Assembly (NCBI GenBank): GCA_026545765.1
Contig: CM048840.1
Span: 26,912,765-26,976,764 of the forward strand
Length of the DNA: 64,000 bases
Reading direction: 5' to 3'
Source: Plantago major
Taxonomy: Eukaryota; Streptophyta; Magnoliopsida; Lamiales; Plantaginaceae
The notes below the pieces were generated by a model that was given only the letters and a program-made list of their open reading frames with translations, was not told the DNA's origin and did not search any database. Positions 58,041 through 64,000 of the stretch are shown one piece after another (within the stretch, counting starts at the first letter, position 1; each line of letters starts with the position of its first letter). Both the position numbers and the translations under genes were made by a program.

Positions 58041-59240
58041 TGATGTGTTCAAATTGATACTTAGTAAACAAGTAGCAAGCAGTTATTGTAGAATAAATAA
58101 GCTAACCACGAAGTCGTTCGCTAAGGAACCAATTAGGCTACCGCAACGATTGAAAGCCAACAGTTACTTGTGAAACGAGTTGATTTTGTTTGTGTTCTAG
58201 TACTTCTAATAACTAGAAAAGAGAAAATGCAATGTAGTTGTTTGTAACAATGAGATAGAGAGGACACAGTAGTTACGATCAAGCAATGCTAATTCGCTCT
58301 AGGGATACGTTCATATTTGTCACACGGTCGGTGTACAGAAAACCATCAAATCAACCTTTACCAAACGCGTTTGAAGATATTTGAACTAGAGTAATCGTGG
58401 GTCCTTAACCAAACGTTTTAGAAAATCTTTGAACGAGAGTATTGAATCGAAGGGTTTTTACGAAGATCTTTGAACGAGCCTAACCTATATGAACGATTTG
58501 AAACCCTAGATGCGAATACGCAAAGCTATCACGCAACTACCATGTCCGGAGCGATTTAGCTACTCATAATCAAAGCAAGGATGAAAGAATACGAGATATT
58601 GCTCATGATAAACACAAACAGAATGATAATCACACGCAAGCTCATACAATTCGGAAAATAGAGTAAGAACGAATTGAATAAGATTAAACGATAGAGATTT
58701 ACCACAGTAATCAGGAATTCGATATCAATCCTTTGAATAACAAGCAAAAAACCAAACTCCAAATTGTCTCAATGTGAAAGTAGGGATCTGGAGCTTTTTT
58801 TCTAGAACTAGGTTAAAAAGAAGTTATGAGAGAAAAATCCCAATTCTAAGCTAATAAGGAAAAACAAAAAATTATATTCTGTGTCTCTCGCCGCGGCGGA
58901 AGGAATAGCTCGCCGAGGCGAGCCTTCTTAATCGAAGAATATATAGCTCTCGCATAATTTTGCCGCGGCGAGCTTCAATCTTCAAAACAGGAGCTTCATT
59001 CGCAAAATCTACAAGCGAGACTTCCGCAATTTCGTGTCCAAGCTCAGAAACCTCATCTGGGGACGAATCCGCCATGGCGAGCTATGCTAATCAGCTCGTC
59101 CTCATTTAGCTCAAAAGACATCAAATCCTGCAAAATGTAAACAAAACACCAAAGCGTAAAAACGAACTAAAAATACTATAAAACTAAAGACAAAGACCGC
59201 TAAAAAGGACCAAATGAGACGTTGGAATATTGTCTCAACA
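58041..59240 (-). repeat. 3-prime LTR of the gag-only element
   Basis: 1200 bp, TGATGTG to GTCTCAACA on the plus strand. It has fewer CCGCGG palindromes than the other LTR because of small deletions at about 59010-59075, and it lacks a 12-base TTGTCAATCCAC-type block found in the other LTR (near 62898). Confidence 0.9.
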
Positions 59241-60694
59241 AGATCCCCAAACCGAACCTTTGCTCGTCCTCGAGCAAACAAACAATCCTAGACACAACTA
59301 GACTCTAGACTACGACACATAATAACACACAAACGAGTCAGACTTCCAAGTGAACGAACTCTACCATTGTAACCGTTAAGTTCACAAGATGCAAAAGGTT
59401 CGCACTCAACCAACCTTGACAGAAATAGTGCACAAAAAATCCTGTAAGAGAGTTTCTCAAGTAAATAGCACTTAAGTCTAACTCTCCAATCCCTCACAAG
59501 GAAATCCTACACATCTCTCTCTCACACTCTGGAAGTGTCCAGTAGGTTAATCACTCAAGGAACAATAAGAGAAAAGGAAGGTGACTTTCATCACAAAGGT
59601 GCCTCAAATACCTCATGCAATGTACTCAATCAATTAAGTCAAAAGGGGCTTTTCCTTGCGCACATCAACTTGTCGGAGCATACAACCAAACTTCCATATC
59701 ACCACATATTTGCATACAATAACTTAGATGCTAATCAATTTGGCCACTATGGACTCTTTCAGTCTCACTTTTTTGGTAGTGTCTGTTTGACCGAAGTCCG
59801 CACTTTTGTGCGTGTCAGTTTGGTATACGTGCCATCAACCCTCACGGTCATAAGGCTTTTTAGGACCACGCCGGTATATAGGTAGTATCTGAAACACGCC
59901 TAACACGACTACGGTGGTGACAAGCACCACAGATACACTCCGAGACTAATCAACTAGTCAAAGGAAGTAATACATATTACAAAAAATGAATAATACACAT
60001 GTAAACACAGCAGAATTCTTCTCCCCAAACTGGTTCTTCGCAATGTACTGGCTTTTGATAAAATGAAACATGAAGAGCATGTCGTTCGTCATACTTAACT
60101 TAACTGAGTACACATGAGAATGAAAAGGCGCAAACAAGAGTGTTTGCACTTCCCGAAAGGACCACACAAGCGCCGGTACAATATTTTTTCATCGGCTTAA
60201 AGTTTCTCACTGGCTTTTTGGACTAAAGAGTTAAACAGACTTGCTATTTAAAGGAGAAACAAACTTATGGGCTTTTAAATCCACTATACCACCTCAGTTA
60301 AGTGTCATGCAAAACATAAGCAGCAAGCAAATTTAACAATCACAATAGAAGCTTTCATAACTTGGAAGAACGACTCACGAAAGACTCTAGAGGGTAAAAG
60401 AAAAACGACCGGAAAAGAAAAATGACCAAAACATACATAAAGTAAAGGACGAAAGACTCTACAGACTCAGAAAATAGAGAAAAAGCAGACAAGACACTAG
60501 AGAGCACAGTCCTCCTCCCCAAACCTAAACTAAAGCATGTCCTCAAGCGTAGAGTGAAAAAGAAAAGAGAATGGGAGCTATAGTGACTTACCTGATGGTG
60601 TACCTTTATAGCCATGTACTAGACTCTTCCATGTTGGCTAACGGGTACTCTGGAGATTCTTGGATCTTCCGGTTGGTGCAGCTCTTGTTCTTCC
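59241..60694 (-). other. Non-coding 3-prime internal region of the gag-only element
   Basis: Where autonomous relatives carry pol, only short open frames without motifs are seen (for example 59535-59885 plus). CGAGGACGAGCAAAGG near 59260-59275 (minus) is a sequence common before the purine tract of such elements. Confidence 0.6.
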
Positions 60695-61200
60695 TTATTG
60701 ATAAGTATGTATATATAAGGGTCGAGTGTGTGCTCCTATGAATTTCCTGCTATCAACTTGCAAAACAGAATATGCTGGAGCAGAATAGGCCTTCAGTTCG
60801 CGTGGCTTGCCTTGCACCTCAATTGTGCAGGTTCGGGCATGTAAATTCACCACCATGAGAGTTGAGCGGATGAAGGGTCTCCCTAGAAGTAGCATATCTC
60901 TTTCCATTTCTTTCCCCTTCACCCTCGGCGATTCCACTACCACAAAATCTGTCATCACTGTTATACCATCCAGCTTAACCGGAACATCTTCCACAATCCA
61001 CATGCATCTGCTTCTGGTTCCACCAGCAAGAGTCATAAAGCATTTGCGCGGCTCCAATCCCTTTAAGACTAATTCTTCATAGGTGTCAAAATTCATCAAA
61101 TTGCAACTAGCACCAGTGTCGACTATTCTGGTAACCTGAGCTGAACACCCAATGCCTACCAGTAAATCAAAACTATCGGAGTCGCTTATACTCTTTTCCG
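60695..61200 (-). pseudogene. Retropepsin-like protease of the gag-only element
   Basis: VTRIVDTGASCNLMNFDTYE carries the aspartic active site DTGAS (near 61107-61121), followed by MWIVEDVPVKLDGITVMTDF and LLLGRPFIRSTLMVVNLHAR, the second conserved block. Protease cleaves the Gag polyprotein in the virus-like particle. The frame from the active site to the stop at 60695 is open, but its link to gag is broken by a G-run near 61210-61225 and a shift near 61326. Confidence 0.82.
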
Positions 61201-61316
61201 CCTTAGGAATTATTATGGGGGGGGGGTCGATTCGAAGTTTCTTGCTCGCATTCGCCTCTTCGAATCACGAACTCGGTTCCTCGACTACATCCCTGTCGAT
61301 TCAACGGTGGCTACAT

Positions 61317-62413
61317 CTTCACCGCTCACAAGACACGGGTCACTTGAACCGTTGCTGGAGTTCCCTCATATGATGCAGAGTTCTCAACCTCGTTGGTACA
61401 GGTGGCAACAACAGACTTAACCTTCCTTGGTTCTTCAAAATTTATCTCAACCGCCAAGACTCTAATGTTTTCTGGGGCTGCTGGGGGTCTACCTTTCTCC
61501 ATGAGCTGCAATTTCCCAACCAAGTCACCCAATATCTATTCCAGCCTTCTTTGCGATTGCACGATACTGTCGAACCTCTAGTTATTTTTTTCCTGAATTT
61601 TCTGCGCCTCAAACCAGTACCTCTCAGACCTCTCCATATGGCTCCTAATTTCTTTTTCTAGCTCAGTAATACACGGCCCTGGAGTCTCTTCCACTGCTCT
61701 AGCTGCCACTCTCCTAGCCTTATCTCTTGCTCCCTTAAGTTGCGATGTTGCTGCCAGCTTCTCGAAAACACTGTTCAATTCATCAACAGAGGCTTTCGGG
61801 AAGGAGTTTTTACAGCTCACATCGACCATATTTTGATATTCCCAATCCAGGCCTTCATAAAATCGGACACATAAGCTCATATCGTCTATCCTGTGGTGAG
61901 GGCATTGGGCCAATAACTACAAAAAACGGTCCCGAGCTTCATAGAAGGTCTCGTCATGCATCTGCTGAAACTGCATTATCTGGGCACGAAGTTGTTGTGT
62001 TCTCTCGGAAGGGTAAAATTTATTCAAGAAGGCTTTATAGAGAGAATCCCAAGTAGGTAGAGAACCCCCAGGCTGGTTCAACAGCCAGTTCCTAGCTTTA
62101 TCCTGCAGGCACACTGGAAAAACCTTCTTCCTTGTCTCTCCATCTCAAATCACATTACTCCTCCTGTCAACGGAATCCACCGCAAGATTTCAAACTCCTT
62201 GAGGAACCTTATCACATCCTCGTTGGCCATTCCGTAGAACTTAGGGAGATTATGGAAGTGGTGAGCTTTGAGTTCCAAATTCCTCGCCTCATTAGACAGC
62301 ACGATTGCCGCTTTCCCGGCCTTAACCTTGTCGAGCTGCATGTAGGATCCATAGGTTAACTGAGCCATTGAAATGTCCTTTCTGATCAACCTGTTGTTAG
62401 AGCTACACAACAC
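61317..62413 (-). pseudogene. Gag of the Athila/TR-GAG-like element
   Basis: Starts near 62413 (ISMAQLTYGSYMQ, then LPKFYGMANEDVIRFLKEFE). After a shift near 62150 it reads VFPVCLQDKARNWLLNQPGG, LYKAFLNKFYPSERTQQLRA and FYEARDRFL; then one TAG at about 61919; then LLAQCPHHRIDDMSLCVRFY and AEKLAATSQ-type residues. These are the blocks of the Retrotrans_gag domain, which forms the particle shell. The single stop and the shift indicate recent decay. Confidence 0.85.
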
Positions 62414-62515
62414 GAAAACCTCGAAATATCCTTAGTTTCTGTTAGTGCACTAAACTTCAGGTAAGTTGGAAAACAAGTAAAGATTTGCAATCAAGCGCTA
62501 CAGTAGGAATTGATT

Positions 62516-62532
62516 CCCCGGCAGCGGCGCCA
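62516..62532 (-). other. Primer binding site, tRNA-Asp type
   Basis: CCCCGGCAGCGGCGCCA on the plus strand, next to AATT and the LTR. It matches the 3-prime end of plant tRNA-Asp with one mismatch (CAGCGG for CAACGG). Confidence 0.85.
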
Positions 62533-62536
62533 AATT

Positions 62537-63772
62537 TGATGTGCTCAAATTGATACTTAGTAAACAAGTAGCAAGCAGTTATTGTAGAATAAATAAGCTA
62601 ACCACGAAGTCGTTCGCTAAGGAACCAATTAGGCTACCGCAACGATTGAAAGCCAACAGTTACTTGTGAAACGAGTTGATTTTGTTTGTGTTCTAGTACT
62701 TCTAATAACTAGAAAAGAGAAAATTCAATGTAGTTGTTTGTAACAATGAGATAGAGAGGACACAGTAGTTACGATCAAGCAATGCTAATTCGCTCTAGGG
62801 ATACGTTCATATTTGTCACATGGTCGGTGTACAGAAAACCATCAAATCAACCTTTACCAAACGCGTTTGAAGATATTTGAACTAGAGTAATCGTGGGTTG
62901 TCAATCCACGATCCTTAACCAAACGTTTTAGAAAATCTTTGAACGAGAGTATTGAATCGAAGGATTTTTACGAAGATCTTTGAACGAGCCTAACCTATAT
63001 GAACGATTTGAAACCCTAGATTCGAATACGCAAAGCTATCACGCAACTACCATGTCCGGAGCGATTTAGCTACTCATAATCAAAGCAAGGATGAAAGAAT
63101 ACGAGATATTACTCATGATAAACACAAACAAAATGATAATCACACGCAAGCTCATACAATTCGGGAAATAGAGTAAGAACGAATGGAATAAGATTAAACG
63201 ATAGAGATTTACCACAGTAATCAGGGATTCGATATCAATACTTTGAATAACAAGCAAAAAACCAAACTCCAAATTGTCTCAATGTGAAAGTAGGGATCTG
63301 GAGCTTTTTTCTAGAACTAGGTTAAAAAGAAGTTATGAGAGAAAAATCCCAATTCTAAGCTAATAAGGAAAAACAAAAAAATTATATTTTGCGTCTCTCG
63401 CCGCGGCGGAAGGAATAGCTCGCCGCGGCGAGCCTTCTTAATCGAAGAATATATAGCTCTCGCATAATTTCGCCGCGGCGAGCTTCAATCTTCAAAACAG
63501 GAGCTTCATTCGCAAAATCTCGCCGCAGCGGACTGATTTCCTCGCCGCGGTGAGACTTCCTGCAATTTCCAGGTCCAAGCTCGTAAAACCTCACCGCGGC
63601 GAGCTATGATAATCAGCTCGTCCTCATTTAGCTCAAAAGACATCAAATCCTGCAAAATGTAAACAAAACACCAAAGCGTAAAAACGAACTAAAAAGACTA
63701 TAAAACTAAAGACAGAGACTCACAAAGACCGCTAAAAAGGACCAAATGAGACGTTGGAATATTGTCTCATCA
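62537..63772 (-). repeat. 5-prime LTR of the gag-only element, with CGCCGCGGCG palindromes
   Basis: 1236 bp. Between 63400 and 63610 the palindrome CGCCGCGGCG or near copies occurs about six times in otherwise AT-rich LTR sequence. Confidence 0.9.
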
Positions 63773-63777
63773 GACGA

Positions 63778-64000
63778 CGCATTCGAGATTCAGGATACCA
63801 TTGTGATTTCACAAGGACTCAACATGCAATAAGCTCAAACATGATTCAGAGGTGACATGACTGCTCAATGCGACTCGACTTATTTTTTAGAGGAGGCTCC
63901 TATGACAAACCGATATTGTTTTGAAGCGCTCAATAGGAGTTTAAGAGATGTGATGGTCCATTCAGATGAGCCATTTGGTGTGGTGGTTATTGTCTTCAGT
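63778..64000 (+). pseudogene. Helitron PIF1-type helicase, continuation
   Basis: Resumes directly after the duplication: GRT-HSRFRIQDTIVISQGLNM, then LEEAPMTNRYCFEALNRSLR (DEAPM-type Walker B region; here the D is replaced) and FGVVVIVFS (usually GGKTVVLGGDFRQ). Two stops are present. It runs off the window. Confidence 0.8.

Larger units (their letters stand above)
58041..63772 (-). mobile_element. Gag-protease-only LTR element (TR-GAG/Athila-like), TSD GACGA
   Basis: 5732 bp with LTRs 58041-59240 and 62537-63772. GACGA is duplicated at 58036-58040 and 63773-63777. In minus orientation the primer site after the 5-prime LTR is TGGCGCCGCTGCCGGGG, one mismatch from the complement of plant tRNA-Asp. 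Then gag (62413-61317) and protease (about 61200-60695) follow. About 1.4 kb of non-coding DNA then leads to GAGGACGAGCAAAGG and a TTTGGGG purine tract before the 3-prime LTR. No reverse transcriptase, RNase H or integrase is present, so it must have been mobilised in trans. Confidence 0.9.

Noticed and set aside
57729..58043. 104-residue ORF as an independent gene
   Set aside because: It is one open stretch of the degenerate Helitron helicase in a mostly shifted frame.
58872..59075. MADSSPDEVSELGHEI-type ORF in the left LTR
   Set aside because: The right LTR copy does not keep the frame; it is LTR sequence.

Overview
This is plant nuclear DNA, almost certainly from a eudicot. It holds intron-containing genes with GT-AG introns, a plant U-box/ARM ubiquitin ligase, a RADIALIS-like single-MYB gene, an Au-type SINE, Stowaway, Tourist and hAT MITEs, and nested Ty1/copia and Ty3/gypsy elements. 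The species cannot be named from the sequence; an asterid is possible but that is a guess. The window is a repeat-rich intergenic landscape with three supported host genes.

Layout. 1-3.3 kb: a decayed PIF/Harbinger transposon (nuclease and MYB-like accessory ORF, both frameshifted) with a cluster of GC-rich hairpins at its end. 4.9-7.9 kb (minus): a complete four-exon PUB5-like U-box E3 ligase of 720 residues, with a SINE in the upstream leader. 9.4-11.7 kb: a degenerate 53-bp tandem array split by a MITE, then a CACTA terminus. 12.1-12.9 kb: a 355-bp tandem repeat with GC-rich palindromic cores. 12.9-18.0 kb: a long inverted repeat with arms of about 1.1 kb, one arm split by a 2.06-kb insertion.

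18.1-35.3 kb: one decayed plus-strand copia element with three insertions. Its gag is split by an 11.7-kb minus-strand LTR-internal-LTR-internal-LTR array resembling a Sirevirus-derived non-coding element. Its protease is split exactly in the DTGA active-site codons by a 3.3-kb LTR insertion (5-bp duplication GGTGC). A 284-bp hAT MITE with a perfect 8-bp duplication lies further on. 35.75-44.04 kb: a gypsy-type solo LTR (duplication CTAAC) holding a full-length, frameshifted copia element (36567-43001, duplication TGAAC).

44-50 kb: repeat remnants, the RADIALIS-like gene (47.8 kb) and a cluster of TRIM-like fragments. 50.35-51.80 kb: a three-exon gene for a small predicted secreted protein of 145 residues that I do not recognise; its second intron carries two intact MITEs. 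52.4-53.1 kb: a second GC-rich hairpin cluster and a perfect 19-bp inverted repeat. 54.9-64 kb: a Helitron helicase pseudogene, interrupted at 58.04 kb by a gag-protease-only (TR-GAG/Athila-like) element with a tRNA-Asp primer site and duplication GACGA; the helicase reading resumes at 63.78 kb.

The three host genes are unrelated in function. The main biological interest is the nested insertion history, the tandem LTR array with clustered divergence near a palindromic motif, the long inverted repeat, and the unrecognised secreted-protein gene. I saw no CRISPR, rRNA or tRNA genes.
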